Source of the DNA: Haloterrigena salina JCM 13891 | Lineage (GTDB): Archaea; Halobacteriota; Halobacteria; Halobacteriales; Natrialbaceae | Direction: 5' to 3' | NCBI RefSeq assembly: GCF_000337495.1 | Contig: NZ_AOIS01000013.1 | Coordinates: forward strand, 1,732-65,731 | DNA length: 64,000 bases | Shown here: positions 41,614 to 52,122 of the stretch, piece after piece | Layout of the letters: the number at the start of each line of letters is the position of its first letter | Position numbering within the stretch: the stretch's first letter is position 1 | The notes under the pieces: model-generated | Seen by the model: the letters and a program-made list of their open reading frames with translations, nothing else | What the model was told of the DNA's origin: nothing | Databases searched by the model: none | Made by a program: the position numbers and the translations under genes

Positions 41614-42621
41614 GTGGCACGGCCGCTTCGCTTTCGGTACTCGCCCGCCTCCTGGAGCGAGGAGAGGGTCCGACACGAGATCCTCCAGCCGCTCCGGTCG
41701 AACATCGGGGCCCGCGCAGTGGCGCCGCGGTTCGACATCGGCGCCGACTGGGAGACGCACCGTTTCGAGATGCAAAACGGCGACGTGGCTCTTTTCGCGC
41801 GAAACGCCGAGGAGGCCTACTGGATGGGCAACACCGAGACGCCCTCGTCGCTGTGGAAGACCGACAAGTTCGGCTGGCGGGAAGTCCCCTATCACGTCTC
41901 GCGGTGGACCAAGCGGGAACTGCTCTCGACGCTCCACGAGGAGGATCCGTGGCTGGCCGACTATCCCCATCTCTCGTGGTTTTTCCTCCCCGTCTTCATG
42001 TCCAAGGACGGCCGCGAGTCGACGCGAGCGTTCTTCCGCGAACACGCCGCCGGCTTCCCCGACGCCGGGCGCCGCGAGACGACCGGATTCTTCGAGGAGT
42101 TCCTCCGGACCGGCGTCTTAGACGAGTACCGACACGTCATGTCGGGGAAACTGGGGACCAGCGACCACGTCGATCGCGTTCGCATGAGCGCCGCGATGGC
42201 CGAGTTCATCGCCGCGAAGATCCTCACGGACGCCGGCTACGACGTCGAACCCGAGATCGAGGTCACGACCGGACACTCGCTGGATTTCCGCGCCGAGGAC
42301 GAGAATACGAACGTCCTCGTCGAGGTGACCCGTCCCCAGCCGCCGATCAACCGCGCGGCGGCGGGGCCCGTCGCCGCCGTCCGGGACACCGCCGAGACCA
42401 AGACCAACGGCCAACTGGCCGAACACGGCGGTGGCGCCGTGCTGTTCGTCGACTGCTCGAGTTTCCGCGACGACGCCTGGAACGCCGTTCGCGCCGAACA
42501 GCCCGACGTGCGCCACCGGCCGGCCGTCGTCTATCGCGTTCGCCCGGACGGCCGCGTCGAGGGCTACACGAAGGGCCGGGTCCCGCTCGATCTGGCGGGT
42601 GCGGTCGACATTCTGAACTGA
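41614..42621 (+). CDS. DUF5784-like protein with a possible nuclease-like core
   Basis: 335 residues from a GTG at 41614 (MARPLRFRYSPASWSEERV). The haloarchaeal DUF5784 family is recognised from memory by GDVALFARNAEEAYWMGNTE, WLADYPHLSWFFLPVFMSKD, GVLDEYRHVMSGKLGTSDHV and GGGAVLFVDCSSFRDDAW. In the C-terminal half, TTGHSLDFRA followed by VLVEVTRP gives D224-x12-E237-V-T-R240, close to the D...ExK pattern of PD-(D/E)XK folds, with Lys replaced by Arg. Nuclease relation is my inference. Cytoplasmic, stand-alone. Confidence 0.8.
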   Translation: MARPLRFRYSPASWSEERVRHEILQPLRSNIGARAVAPRFDIGADWETHRFEMQNGDVALFARNAEEAYWMGNTETPSSLWKTDKFGWREVPYHVSRWTKRELLSTLHEEDPWLADYPHLSWFFLPVFMSKDGRESTRAFFREHAAGFPDAGRRETTGFFEEFLRTGVLDEYRHVMSGKLGTSDHVDRVRMSAAMAEFIAAKILTDAGYDVEPEIEVTTGHSLDFRAEDENTNVLVEVTRPQPPINRAAAGPVAAVRDTAETKTNGQLAEHGGGAVLFVDCSSFRDDAWNAVRAEQPDVRHRPAVVYRVRPDGRVEGYTKGRVPLDLAGAVDILN

Positions 42622-42713
42622 TCGCTCCCGCTCGCGGTGCGTGACGGAAACGAAACGGCGGATTTCTCTCGAGACGGAAGCGTTGCCGACCTTCTATGTG
42701 TGCGAGCGATGCG

Positions 42714-42725
42714 CACATATATGTG
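42714..42725 (+). promoter_or_regulatory. Palindromic TATA region of the alcohol dehydrogenase gene
   Basis: CACATATATGTG is a perfect 12-base palindrome placed 24-35 bases before the ATG at 42749, so it covers the expected TATA position. Imperfect arms TGTGCG/GCGCACA flank it on the left. A dimeric regulator binding here would compete with TBP; that is inference. Confidence 0.5.
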
Positions 42726-42748
42726 GTGCGGTAGCATCACTCGAACCC

Positions 42749-43810
42749 ATGCGCGCAGCAGTCCTCGAGGAACACGGCGAACCGCTCTCGATCGAAGACG
42801 TCGACGCGCCGGATCCGGATCCGAGGGGTGCCGTCGTCGACGTCGAAGCCTGCGGCGTCTGCCGGAGCGACTGGCACGGCTGGCAGGGCGACTGGGGGTG
42901 GCTGGGCCTCGAGACGAACCCGGGACAGATTCTGGGCCACGAGCCCGCAGGTCGCGTCGTGGCCGTCGGCGACGAGGTGACGAACGTCTCGGAAGGAGAC
43001 CACGTCGCCGTTCCGTTCAACCTCGGCGACGGAACCTGCCACGAGTGTCGCCGAGGCCACTCGAACACCTGCGAGAACGTGATGCCGCTTGGCTTCGTCG
43101 AACCCGTACAGGGCGCGTTCGCCGAACAGGTACACGTCCCCGCGGCCGATCACAACCTCGTCGAACTCCCGGACGGCGTCTCGTCGGTCGACATGGCCGG
43201 ACTGGGCTGTCGGTTCATGACGTCGTTCCACGCGCTGGCCCACCGGGCCGACGTGAGCGCGGGCGACTGGGTGTCGGTCCACGGCGTCGGGGGCGTCGGC
43301 CTCTCGGCGGTCCACATCGCCGACGCGCTCGGCGCCAACGTGATCGCCGTCGATCTCACGGACGAGAAACTCGAGAAAGCGCAGGAACTGGGCGCCGTCG
43401 AGACCGTCAACGCCGGCGACGTCGACGACGTCCCGGCCGAAGTGAAGGCGATCGCCGACGGAGGCGCCAACGTCTCGATGGACGCCTTAGGCATCGAAAC
43501 GACCTCCCAGAACTCCGTCCAGAGCCTCGGCAACCGTGGCCAGCACCTCCAGGTCGGCCTGACCACGCAGGACGAACAGGGCATGATCACCGTTCCGTCC
43601 GATGCGATGGTCATGCAGGAGATCGAGTTCATCGGCTCGCTCGGCATGCCGCCGACCCGCTACGACGAGATCTTCCGGATGGTCGCGACCGGCAAACTCC
43701 GGCCCGCAGACGTCGTCTCCGAGACGATCGGCCTCGAAGACGTCACCGACAAACTCGAGGCGATGACCGACTACGAGACTGAAGGGATCCCGGTCATCGA
43801 CACATTCTAA
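42749..43810 (+). CDS. Zinc-dependent alcohol dehydrogenase (MDR family)
   Basis: 353 residues from ATG at 42749 (MRAAVLEEHGEPLSIEDV). Catalytic zinc ligands in EACGVCRSDWHGW and GHEPAGRVVAVGDEV; a partial structural zinc site in GTCHECRRGHSNTCEN; NAD(P) Rossmann motif VHGVGGVGLSAVHIADALGA followed by VDLTDEKLEKAQELGA. Typical for medium-chain alcohol/threonine-type dehydrogenases; the substrate is not clear. The structural site has three of the usual four cysteines. Own promoter at 42714. Confidence 0.92.
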   Translation: MRAAVLEEHGEPLSIEDVDAPDPDPRGAVVDVEACGVCRSDWHGWQGDWGWLGLETNPGQILGHEPAGRVVAVGDEVTNVSEGDHVAVPFNLGDGTCHECRRGHSNTCENVMPLGFVEPVQGAFAEQVHVPAADHNLVELPDGVSSVDMAGLGCRFMTSFHALAHRADVSAGDWVSVHGVGGVGLSAVHIADALGANVIAVDLTDEKLEKAQELGAVETVNAGDVDDVPAEVKAIADGGANVSMDALGIETTSQNSVQSLGNRGQHLQVGLTTQDEQGMITVPSDAMVMQEIEFIGSLGMPPTRYDEIFRMVATGKLRPADVVSETIGLEDVTDKLEAMTDYETEGIPVIDTF

Positions 43811-44114
43811 CCAACCTTTTGCTCTGCGTGCGGTCGCTTCGCGACCGCACTCGGCAAAACGTTGATGAAAAGCACGGCGTCACCCCCTCAGCCGCGCCGT
43901 TGGCGTGGCTTCGAGGATTCCTTGGCCCGCTCGCTCACTGCGTTCGCTCGCGGGTGCAGCACTTGCACCCGAACCGCGGCGGTAGGTTCTTCGCCTGTGC
44001 TGAGCACAAGCAGTCGTACCGAGCGCGCCGTCGGCGCGCTCGGCCTTTTTTAATCGAATTTTTTTGCTCGAGCGGTCGGCCGAAGGCCGACCCGAGAGTA
44101 AAAAACTTCGTTCC
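43811..44114. other. Hairpin-rich intergenic region with terminator-like element
   Basis: Three strong inverted repeats: GTGCGGTCGC/GCGACCGCAC with a TTC loop (43828-43850), just after the dehydrogenase stop; CCGAGCGCGCCG/CGGCGCGCTCGG with a one-base centre (44019-44043), followed by CCTTTTTT and a second T run at 44059-44065; and GGTCGGCC/GGCCGACC with a GAA loop (44074-44092). The middle one plus T tracts would end transcription on the plus strand. The GAA/TTC-loop style is the same as the in-frame cassettes at 24290 and 35651. Confidence 0.6.
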
Positions 44115-44402
44115 TTAGAACGAAACCGCGTCCGGCGAGTACGGGCTGCCGGTCGGCGTCGGGTCGCGGTCGCTGTAGCCGACGCGGCCGACGGCCTTGT
44201 CGCTGACCGCGGAGTAGACGGCGAAGCGCGCCTCCTCGGGATATTCGAAGGTCTCCGACTCGAGGCGGGCGAGTACATCGCCGACCGTCTCGGACCCGTT
44301 CGGGAGTTCGAGGGTTCGATCGCCGTAGTTTTCGATCAGTTCCTCGGTGGTGGCGGGATACTCGTGGTCGTCGATGACCTCGCCGGTGCCGTTGAGCAAC
44401 AT
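44115..44402 (-). CDS. Small haloarchaeal protein (DUF5789/DUF2795-like)
   Basis: 95 residues. Core YPATTEELIENYGDRTLELP, GSETVGDVLARLESETFEYP, then VYSAVSDKAVGRVGYSDRDP. The TTEEL and VGRxxYSDR elements also occur in the protein at 58867, so the two are likely relatives of one haloarchaeal family. A TATA element (GTTTATAATT on the minus strand) lies about 25-35 bases upstream and a GGAGG about 13 bases before the ATG. Function unknown. Confidence 0.72.
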   Translation of the reverse strand: MLLNGTGEVIDDHEYPATTEELIENYGDRTLELPNGSETVGDVLARLESETFEYPEEARFAVYSAVSDKAVGRVGYSDRDPTPTGSPYSPDAVSF

Positions 44403-44566
44403 TACACCCTATCCTCCGTGAACGATAATTATAAACATTGTCCATCCATGTTTCCTAGTGGCACTTGATTCCTTATACACCTAATATGTGGCTGTGGCAG
44501 CGGGACAACTGCCGGAAGCAGGCGCGGAGAAACGTCTTTACGACCGGCACCCCTCGACTCGAGTAG

Positions 44567-45355
44567 ATGCCATACGCCGATCTGCACGTCCACACGACGC
44601 GCTCGGACGGGAGTCTCGAGCTGGAGTCGATCCCCGACGCCGCCCGGTACGCGGGCGTCGAGGTCGTCGCGGTGACCGACCACGATCGGCTCCAGCCGTT
44701 CGACGCGCCGGTGGTCGAGCGCGACGGCGTGACCCTCGTCAACGGGATCGAACTCCGCGTCGAGACGCCCCACGGCGAGCGGGTCGATCTGCTCGGCTAC
44801 GGCGTCGAGCCGACCCCGGAACTCGAGGGGATCGTCGAGCGGATCCAGCGAAATCGCATCGAGCGAGGGCTGGCGATCGTCGACTGCGTGGAGACCCGGC
44901 TGGGGGTCGATCTCGGCGTGACCGTCGACGAGGGGTTCGGACGGCCCCACGTCGCCCGGGCGATCGAGGCCCATCCCGACGTCGAGTACGGCTATCAGGA
45001 CGCCTTCGACGAACTCATCGGCTACGGCGACCCCTGCTACGCGGCTCGAGACGTCCCGTCGTTCGAACGCGGGCTGGCGGCGCTTTCCGGCGCCAGTCGG
45101 CTCGTCTCGCTGGCCCACCCGCTCCGGTATCGCGATCCCGAAGCGGCGCTCGGACTGACCGCCGACCCCGACCTCGAGGCCGTCGAACTCCACTATCCGT
45201 ACGGGCGCGACGACGTCGATTTGGACGTCGTAGAGCGGGCGGTCGAGCGCAACGACCTGCTGGTGACGGGCGGAAGCGACGCCCACGAGACCGAACTCGG
45301 CGTCGAGGGGCTGTCGCGACGCGAGTACGAGGCGACGGCGATCGCCGGTTCGTGA
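44567..45355 (+). CDS. PHP domain phosphoesterase (RNase AM/YciV-like)
   Basis: 262 residues. PHP motifs [56 protein letters not shown] and LVTGGSDAHETELG. The order and the VDLLGYGVEP and RPHVARAI inserts match YciV-type PHP proteins (5'-3' exonuclease on RNA ends or phosphoesterase) more than histidinol phosphatases. A TATA-like TCTTTACG is about 30 bases before the ATG. Distinct from the PHP protein at 13810. Confidence 0.86.
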   Translation: MPYADLHVHTTRSDGSLELESIPDAARYAGVEVVAVTDHDRLQPFDAPVVERDGVTLVNGIELRVETPHGERVDLLGYGVEPTPELEGIVERIQRNRIERGLAIVDCVETRLGVDLGVTVDEGFGRPHVARAIEAHPDVEYGYQDAFDELIGYGDPCYAARDVPSFERGLAALSGASRLVSLAHPLRYRDPEAALGLTADPDLEAVELHYPYGRDDVDLDVVERAVERNDLLVTGGSDAHETELGVEGLSRREYEATAIAGS

Positions 45356-45410
45356 GACAACGTTAGCCGATAGCGGAGGGTTCAATGCATCGTGGTCCCA
45401 AAGGGCACCT

Positions 45411-45575
45411 ATGAACTGCCACTACTGTGACCGCGAGGCCGCGTTCGCCGCCGAATCGGACGGTCTCAAAGTGGGTCTCTGTGAGGAACACTTCCGCGAA
45501 CGCTTACAAGAGCTCGCGGAAGCCGACGGCCTCGAGACGCTCAAGGAGAAAGTGGACGTCGATCGCGCCGAGTAG
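45411..45575 (+). CDS. 54-residue zinc-binding protein (DUF6757-like)
   Basis: ATG at 45411, TAG at 45573. MNCHYCDREAAFAAESDG has a CxxC; KVGLCEEHFRERLQELAEAD supplies a Cys and a His, together a likely CCCH zinc knuckle. The rest is a charged helix. I remember similar short proteins in many haloarchaea; the DUF name is from memory. It is 56 bases after the PHP gene and could share its transcript. Confidence 0.72.
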   Translation: MNCHYCDREAAFAAESDGLKVGLCEEHFRERLQELAEADGLETLKEKVDVDRAE

Positions 45576-45590
45576 CAGGTCACACCTACC

Positions 45591-46794
<1,204 letters not shown>

Positions 46795-46859
46795 GCACGG
46801 TTATCAGCGAGAAACAGGGAAAAAACGCGGCTTGCCAACGCCGCCCCGTCATGTGACGG

Positions 46860-47015
46860 TCAGTCGAACACGCGAAACGAGCTCTCGCCGCAGGGACAGC
46901 CGCTCGCGCTTCCGATGGGACGGACCTCGTCGCCGCCGTCCGAAAACCAGACAGCCATTACCTTGCCACAGTTCGTACACCGCGCCGCACCCTTTCGTTG
47001 TGGCCGTGCTCCCAT
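46860..47015 (-). CDS. 51-residue zinc-ribbon-like protein
   Basis: ATG at 47015, stop at 46860-46862. MGARPQRKGAARCTNCGKVM has one CxxC and SASGCPCGESSFRVFD a CxC, enough for a zinc ribbon. A TATA-like CTTATACG lies about 25 bases upstream (47037-47044, minus strand), supporting a leaderless gene. It is flanked by the TrmB regulator and the MFS transporter. Function unknown. Confidence 0.62.
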   Translation of the reverse strand: MGARPQRKGAARCTNCGKVMAVWFSDGGDEVRPIGSASGCPCGESSFRVFD

Positions 47016-47142
47016 ACGCGCTATTTCGCCGGGAAAACGTATAAGCGAGGTGTGAGTTCTCGGAGAGTACGGCGCCGCGTGCTTCGACTGTAACAACAAC
47101 CGGGTCTCGACTCGAGCGCGGGTTGTGCTATCGGCCGATACC

Positions 47143-48315
47143 TCAGTAGCCCAACGAGAACGCCCGGTTGGCCGCCAGAGCGACGAAGACGAGCGCGAGT
47201 AACGCGGCGAGGAAGCCGAAGGAGACGCCCCAGCCGAAGAGATCGGCCAGCGTTCCCGTGACGACCGATCCGAGCGCACCGACGAAGCCGTAGACGGTGC
47301 GGACGAGCCCGAAGCCCGCGCTTCGCTCCGCCGCCGAGAGGTGGTCCATGAACCGGGGGAGCAACGCCCCGCCCCAGCCGAGGCCGATTCCGAGGAGGAC
47401 GACCGCGCCCGCGACGGCGGGGAGCCCCGGAACCGCCAGCAGCACGGCGATGCCGGTGACGGCGAAGAGCATACAGCCCGCCGTGGCGACCTCGCGACCG
47501 TAGCGGTCCGACGCCGCACCTACCCCGACCCCCGTGATCCCCTGGACGAGGAAGTAGCCGCCGAACACGAGGCTCGCCGTCGTCGCCGACTGGCCGCGGT
47601 ACGCGACGAGAAAGGTCGGCAGGAACGAGGCGACGGCCTGCCAGACGAAATCCCCCAGCACGGCCAGCGCGACCGTGAAGGCGATCTTCGGCCGTCCGAG
47701 CAGTTCCACCAGCGGCTCGAGTTCGAACCGTTCGGCCATCGGCTGATCGGGTCGCTGGGGCTCGATCGGCCGGACCGCGCGGGCGAACAGGAGGAAGATC
47801 GGGACCGCCACGACGGTTCCGACCGCGATCGCGGCCCGCCAGCCGTAGCGGACGCCGATCCAGGCGGCCAGCGGCGGCACGACGAGCCCCGCGAGGGGGC
47901 CGCCGCTGTTGTGAACGCCGATCGCAGCGCCAATTTCGTCGTAGGTCCGGGTCAGCAGCGACGTGGCGACGCTGTAGTGGAGGCCGGCGACGAACCCGAG
48001 GGCCGCCACGAAGAGCACGAACAGGGGGAACAGCGGTGCGAACGCGAGGAGCGCGCTCGCGATCGCCGTCCCGCCGACCGCGACCAGAATGATGCGCCGC
48101 TCGCCGTACCTGTCGGCGAGGACGCCGCTGGGGAACTGCGCGAGGAAGTAGGCCATCCACATCCCCGTCAGCGCGAGCCCGATAACAGCGTTCGAGACGC
48201 CGAAGGAATCGGTGATCTGGGGGACGACCGGGCTGATGACCAGCCGGGCGGCCATCGTCGCCAGAAAGGCGAGCGTACACGCCGCCAGAACGGTCTCGTT
48301 GTATCGCCAGCGCAT
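47143..48315 (-). CDS. MFS transporter
   Basis: 390 residues with twelve predicted helices. MFS motif A between helices 2 and 3: [20 protein letters not shown]; the repeat in the second half is [20 protein letters not shown]. The first helix is [20 protein letters not shown] and the central loop holds [21 protein letters not shown] proton-linked importer or exporter; the substrate cannot be read. Strand and spacing give no operon partner except possibly the zinc ribbon downstream. Confidence 0.9.
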   Translation of the reverse strand: MRWRYNETVLAACTLAFLATMAARLVISPVVPQITDSFGVSNAVIGLALTGMWMAYFLAQFPSGVLADRYGERRIILVAVGGTAIASALLAFAPLFPLFVLFVAALGFVAGLHYSVATSLLTRTYDEIGAAIGVHNSGGPLAGLVVPPLAAWIGVRYGWRAAIAVGTVVAVPIFLLFARAVRPIEPQRPDQPMAERFELEPLVELLGRPKIAFTVALAVLGDFVWQAVASFLPTFLVAYRGQSATTASLVFGGYFLVQGITGVGVGAASDRYGREVATAGCMLFAVTGIAVLLAVPGLPAVAGAVVLLGIGLGWGGALLPRFMDHLSAAERSAGFGLVRTVYGFVGALGSVVTGTLADLFGWGVSFGFLAALLALVFVALAANRAFSLGY

Positions 48316-48545
48316 CAGTTCACGTCGAAATTGGGGTCGGGTTCCGGCTCGATCATCGGGGAACGTCTCTTGGCAGTCGGTACGAAAACGCTACTCGAGA
48401 GTCACCGGTCCCGCCTCATGACGGTGTTGCTACCGGCAGTCGACGCCTCGAGTCCGGTCCCCTCAGTTCGCGGCTAACCGATCCGACTCGAGCCGCGAGA
48501 CCGGGCGAGCGTGATTCTTTTGCGACTCCCGCCGAAGAGACGGGT

Positions 48546-49571
48546 ATGGATCTCACACATCGTCCGCGGCGACTCCGACGGGATCGAGTCCGCGGCCTCG
48601 TCAGCGAGACGAGCCTCGAGCCGACCGACCTGATCGCGCCGGTGTTCGTCGACGCGACGACCGACGAGCGGGTGCCGATCGAGTCGATGCCGGGCCACGA
48701 GCGGGTGCCGATCGACGAGTCCGTCGCCCGCGTCGAGGAAGTCCTCGAGACGGGCGTCGAAGCCGTTATGCTGTTCGGCATCCCGGAATCGAAGGACCCC
48801 GAAGGAACCCGCGCGTGGGCCGAGGACGGCGTCATTCAAGAGGCGCTGCGCCGGATCACGAGCGAGACGGACGCCTACGTCATCACCGACGTCTGCCTCT
48901 GCGAGTACACCGACCACGGCCACTGCGGCCCGCTCGAGGAGGAACTCCGGAGCGAAGGCGGCGTCGCCGAGGACGGCCCCGGCTGCGAGCCGACGCTGAC
49001 CGTGGACAACGACGCGACGCTCGAGGCGCTCGAGAAGATCGTTACCTCGCACGCCCGTGCGGGCGCGGACATGGTCGCGCCGAGCGGCATGATGGACGGT
49101 ATGGTCGAAACGATCCGCGAGGCCCTCGACGGCGCGGGATTCGAGCACGTCCCGATCATGAGCTACGCGGCCAAGTACGAGAGCGCCTTCTACGGCCCGT
49201 TCCGGGACGCCGCCGACGGCGCGCCCTCCTTCGGCAACCGGCGTCACTATCAGATGGACCCCGCGAACTCCCGGGAGGCTATGCGAGAGGTTCGCCTCGA
49301 CGCCGAGCAGGGCGCCGACGTCATGATGGTCAAGCCCGCGCTGCCCTACCTCGACATCATCAGCGCGGTGCGTCGGGAGTTCGACCACCCCGTCGCGGCC
49401 TACAACGTCTCCGGCGAGTACGCGATGCTCCACGCCGCCGCCGAGAAGGGCTGGCTGGACTTGGAGGAAGTGGCCCTCGAGTCGCTGCTGTCGATCAAAC
49501 GCGCCGGCGCGGATCTGATTCTGACCTACTTCGCGGAGGACGTGGCACAGCGACTGCCTGCCGGACAGTAG
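48546..49571 (+). CDS. hemB: Porphobilinogen synthase (delta-aminolevulinate dehydratase)
   Basis: 341 residues. Condenses two 5-aminolevulinates to porphobilinogen in haem and cobalamin synthesis. Zinc cysteines 117, 119 and 127 in [14 protein letters not shown]; active-site lysines K210 in [12 protein letters not shown] and K263 in [12 protein letters not shown]. Full family length. hemL, which makes its substrate, is at 52769 on the same strand, separated by amt and a bPH2 gene. Confidence 0.96.
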   Translation: MDLTHRPRRLRRDRVRGLVSETSLEPTDLIAPVFVDATTDERVPIESMPGHERVPIDESVARVEEVLETGVEAVMLFGIPESKDPEGTRAWAEDGVIQEALRRITSETDAYVITDVCLCEYTDHGHCGPLEEELRSEGGVAEDGPGCEPTLTVDNDATLEALEKIVTSHARAGADMVAPSGMMDGMVETIREALDGAGFEHVPIMSYAAKYESAFYGPFRDAADGAPSFGNRRHYQMDPANSREAMREVRLDAEQGADVMMVKPALPYLDIISAVRREFDHPVAAYNVSGEYAMLHAAAEKGWLDLEEVALESLLSIKRAGADLILTYFAEDVAQRLPAGQ

Positions 49572-49991
49572 ACAGTTACGCGGCCCCAGGTCAACCAAAT
49601 AACTAGATATTCGCCGATTGAGGCTGATTCGAACCGAACAGCCGGGGGTCGACCGTCGAAAACACACCATTCGGACGAACGTCCAGTCGGTACTCTCTCC
49701 GTCGCACAGGTGGCAACATCTGCCGCGCGCGAGCGTCCTCCCCTCGCTCGAGCCGCGATATCGGGTGCTCGCGAGCGACGGTCGGAGCTAACCGGGTTTT
49801 TCAGAGTTTAGAAAGATCGAATATATAACCACGACTCGAAAGATCCGCAAGATCGAACGGCCTTATACACATTAAATCTCCTCTAGATTTGGTCGTATGA
49901 CCCTATTACGGAGAGATTATCAGACATTCATAAACACTAATCCTTATATGGAGCTGGTCCATCGGATTCAGACGTGATTAAGCAGACAACC
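49572..49991. other. Promoter region of the ammonium channel unit
   Basis: 420 bases without a firm gene. Two TATA-like sites, CCTTATACAC (49861-49870) and CCTTATATGG (about 49943-49952), could start transcription. Between them, AAATCT/AGATTT with a 5-base spacer (49874-49890) is a candidate operator, and a 26-codon frame from 49897 (MTLLRRDYQTFINTNPYMEL) overlaps the second TATA and is probably chance. GC drops from about 49800. Confidence 0.45.
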
Positions 49992-50072
49992 ATGAGCTCG
50001 AACGACCCATACATGGACAAACGTCTACAACGTATCGATGGGGGAGCAAGTGAAACCGGGGTGGTCGCCTGA
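49992..50072 (+). CDS. 26-residue peptide coupled to amt
   Basis: ATG at 49992, TGA at 50070-50072, overlapping the amt ATG by one base (TGATG). The peptide [20 protein letters not shown] followed by ETGVVA is polar, with no membrane helix or cysteine. The perfect coupling and the TATA at about 49946 suggest that it is translated first and controls translation of amt, like a leader peptide. No homologue is recognised. Confidence 0.45.
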   Translation: MSSNDPYMDKRLQRIDGGASETGVVA

Positions 50073-51769
50073 TGGAGCCGACGCTACTACAGTCCGGCGT
50101 CGATCCGCAGGTCATCGTCGACGGCGTGAACCTCATGTGGGTGCTGGTCGTCACCTTCCTGATTTTCTTCATGCACGCCGGCTTCGCTATGCTCGAAGCG
50201 GGGCAGGTGCGCTCGAAGAACGTCGCGAACCAGCTGACGAAGAACCTGCTGACCTGGAGCGTCGGGGTCACCGTCTTCTTCCTGATCGGTGCCGCGATCT
50301 CCGGCGTGGTCGGGGGAGACGGGTTCTCGCTGACGCTGTCGGCCGAGAATCCGAACGCATGGGTCGACTGGCTGTTCGGAGCCGTCTTTGCGATGACGGC
50401 GGCGACGATCGTTTCGGGAGCCGTCGCCGGCCGCGCGAAGCTTCGCGCGTACGTCGGCTACACCTTCGTACTGGCCGCAGTCATCTACCCGGTCGTCGCC
50501 GGGATGGGCTGGGGCACGGCGGGTCCGCTCACTGCGGACGGGATGCTCGGTAATATCGTCGGAGCCGGGTTCCACGACTTCGCCGGCGGAATGATCGTCC
50601 ACGGGATGGGCGGCATCGCTGGCCTTACCGCTGCATGGATTCTCGGCCCGCGTATGGACCGTTACAACGACGATGGGAGCGTCAATGTCATCCCAGGTCA
50701 CTCACTGACGTTCGCCGTTCTCGGAACGCTGATCCTCGCGTTCGGCTGGTACGGCTTCAACGTCGGGACTGCGGCGACGGTCTTCGAGGTCACCGATTCC
50801 GGTGAACTCGCGCTCGCCTCCTTCGCGACCGTCGGTCGGGTCGCACTGACGACAACGCTCGCGATGGCCTGCGGTGCCATCGGGGCCGGACTCGTCGCGT
50901 GGCTCAAAACCGGTAAGGTCGACACGCTGTACGTCGCCAATGGTCTGCTCGCCGGTCTGGTCGGCATCACCGCGATCCCCGACACTACGGCGTGGTGGGG
51001 CGCGTTCGTCGTCGGCGGCATCGCCGGCGCACAACTGCCGATCGTCTTCGACTTCGTCGAGAGCTACCTGAAGATCGACGACGTCTGTGCGGTCTTCCCG
51101 GTTCACGGCTCCGCGGGAATCATTGGAACCCTCCTGTTCCCGTTCGTGGCAGCACCGGGAGAAGTCGGTAGTATCGCATCGGCATTTGCAGCCCAGTTCG
51201 CCGGTGTCGTCGTTATCACGATTTGGACCGTCGCCGCGACTGCGCTCGTCTTCGGTGCGTTCAAAGCCGTTGGTCAGGCCCGCGTTTCGCCGGAACACGA
51301 ACGCGACGGGCTCGACGTCTCCGAACACGGCGTCGACACCTACCCCGAGTTCGGCCAGCCGGACGTCGCGACCGACGGCGGCGAGAACAAGATCATCCGC
51401 ACCGACGGAGGCAAGCCCAACGACGGCGAGCTCAAGATGATCACCGCGATCATCCGCCCCGACAAGCTCGGCGACGTCAAGAAGGGACTCGCCGAAATCG
51501 GCGCGCCGTCGCTGACGGTCACCAACGTCTCCGGCCGCGGCTCCCAGCCCGCCAAGAAGGGCCAGTGGCGCGGCGAGGAGTACACCGTCGACCTCCACCA
51601 GAAGGTCAAGATCGAGTGCGTCGTCGCCGACATCCCGGCTCAAGACGTCGTCGAGGCCATCGGCGAGGCCGCCAACACCGGCGAACCCGGCGACGGCAAG
51701 ATCTTCGTCATGCCCGTCGAGGACGCCTACCAGGTCCGGACCGGAAAAACCGGACAGGATGCCGTCTAA
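50072..51769 (+). CDS. amt: Ammonium channel Amt fused to a PII signal protein
   Basis: 565 residues. Residues about 1-410 are an Amt/Mep channel with eleven helices; twin pore histidines are H177 ([16 protein letters not shown]) and H345 ([14 protein letters not shown]). A polar linker (about 411-453) leads to a full PII/GlnK domain (about 455-565): [21 protein letters not shown]-loop with RGEEYTVDL (Y504 equals Tyr51 of GlnK), [11 protein letters not shown], and [20 protein letters not shown] with RTG. PII normally docks onto Amt trimers to close them; here the plug is covalent. Preceded by a coupled 26-residue gene. Confidence 0.94.
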   Translation: MEPTLLQSGVDPQVIVDGVNLMWVLVVTFLIFFMHAGFAMLEAGQVRSKNVANQLTKNLLTWSVGVTVFFLIGAAISGVVGGDGFSLTLSAENPNAWVDWLFGAVFAMTAATIVSGAVAGRAKLRAYVGYTFVLAAVIYPVVAGMGWGTAGPLTADGMLGNIVGAGFHDFAGGMIVHGMGGIAGLTAAWILGPRMDRYNDDGSVNVIPGHSLTFAVLGTLILAFGWYGFNVGTAATVFEVTDSGELALASFATVGRVALTTTLAMACGAIGAGLVAWLKTGKVDTLYVANGLLAGLVGITAIPDTTAWWGAFVVGGIAGAQLPIVFDFVESYLKIDDVCAVFPVHGSAGIIGTLLFPFVAAPGEVGSIASAFAAQFAGVVVITIWTVAATALVFGAFKAVGQARVSPEHERDGLDVSEHGVDTYPEFGQPDVATDGGENKIIRTDGGKPNDGELKMITAIIRPDKLGDVKKGLAEIGAPSLTVTNVSGRGSQPAKKGQWRGEEYTVDLHQKVKIECVVADIPAQDVVEAIGEAANTGEPGDGKIFVMPVEDAYQVRTGKTGQDAV

Positions 51770-52122
51770 GCTCGGGACGCGCCGGTCGTCATACGCGCGT
51801 TCCGCCGAGACGCGTTCCGGGAGCACGCTCGTGCTCGCGCGACCCACGTTCCACAGTGCCTCTGACACTCGGCAGTTCGGCGCCCGTTCCGAACCGGGCG
51901 CCACCGGTCGTCGCTGACATACCGACGACCGCCATTCGTTGATGGGATTCCGTACCGTTCGATCGCGTCACGGTTCTCGACGGAGCGGGTCCACCGGGTT
52001 CTGGTTTTCGACCTATCGGTTTCCCGTTCGATCGGCACCGTCGCTCGGGTCGACGATGCCGCGAGTGCAACGGGAGAACCTGCCAGTACGCTTATTGAAT
52101 GCGGCTACGAGACGGGCAGTGA
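51770..52122. other. Intergenic region, nothing recognised
   Basis: Between amt and the small bPH2 gene. Frames here are short and antisense-like; no hairpin, repeat or RNA gene is evident. A TATA-like CTTATTGAA at about 52090 lies about 30 bases before the next ATG and fits its promoter. Confidence 0.45.

Noticed and set aside
49897-49977. 26-codon frame MTLLRRDYQTF.. upstream of amt
   Set aside because: It spans the better TATA site for amt, so translation of it is unlikely.
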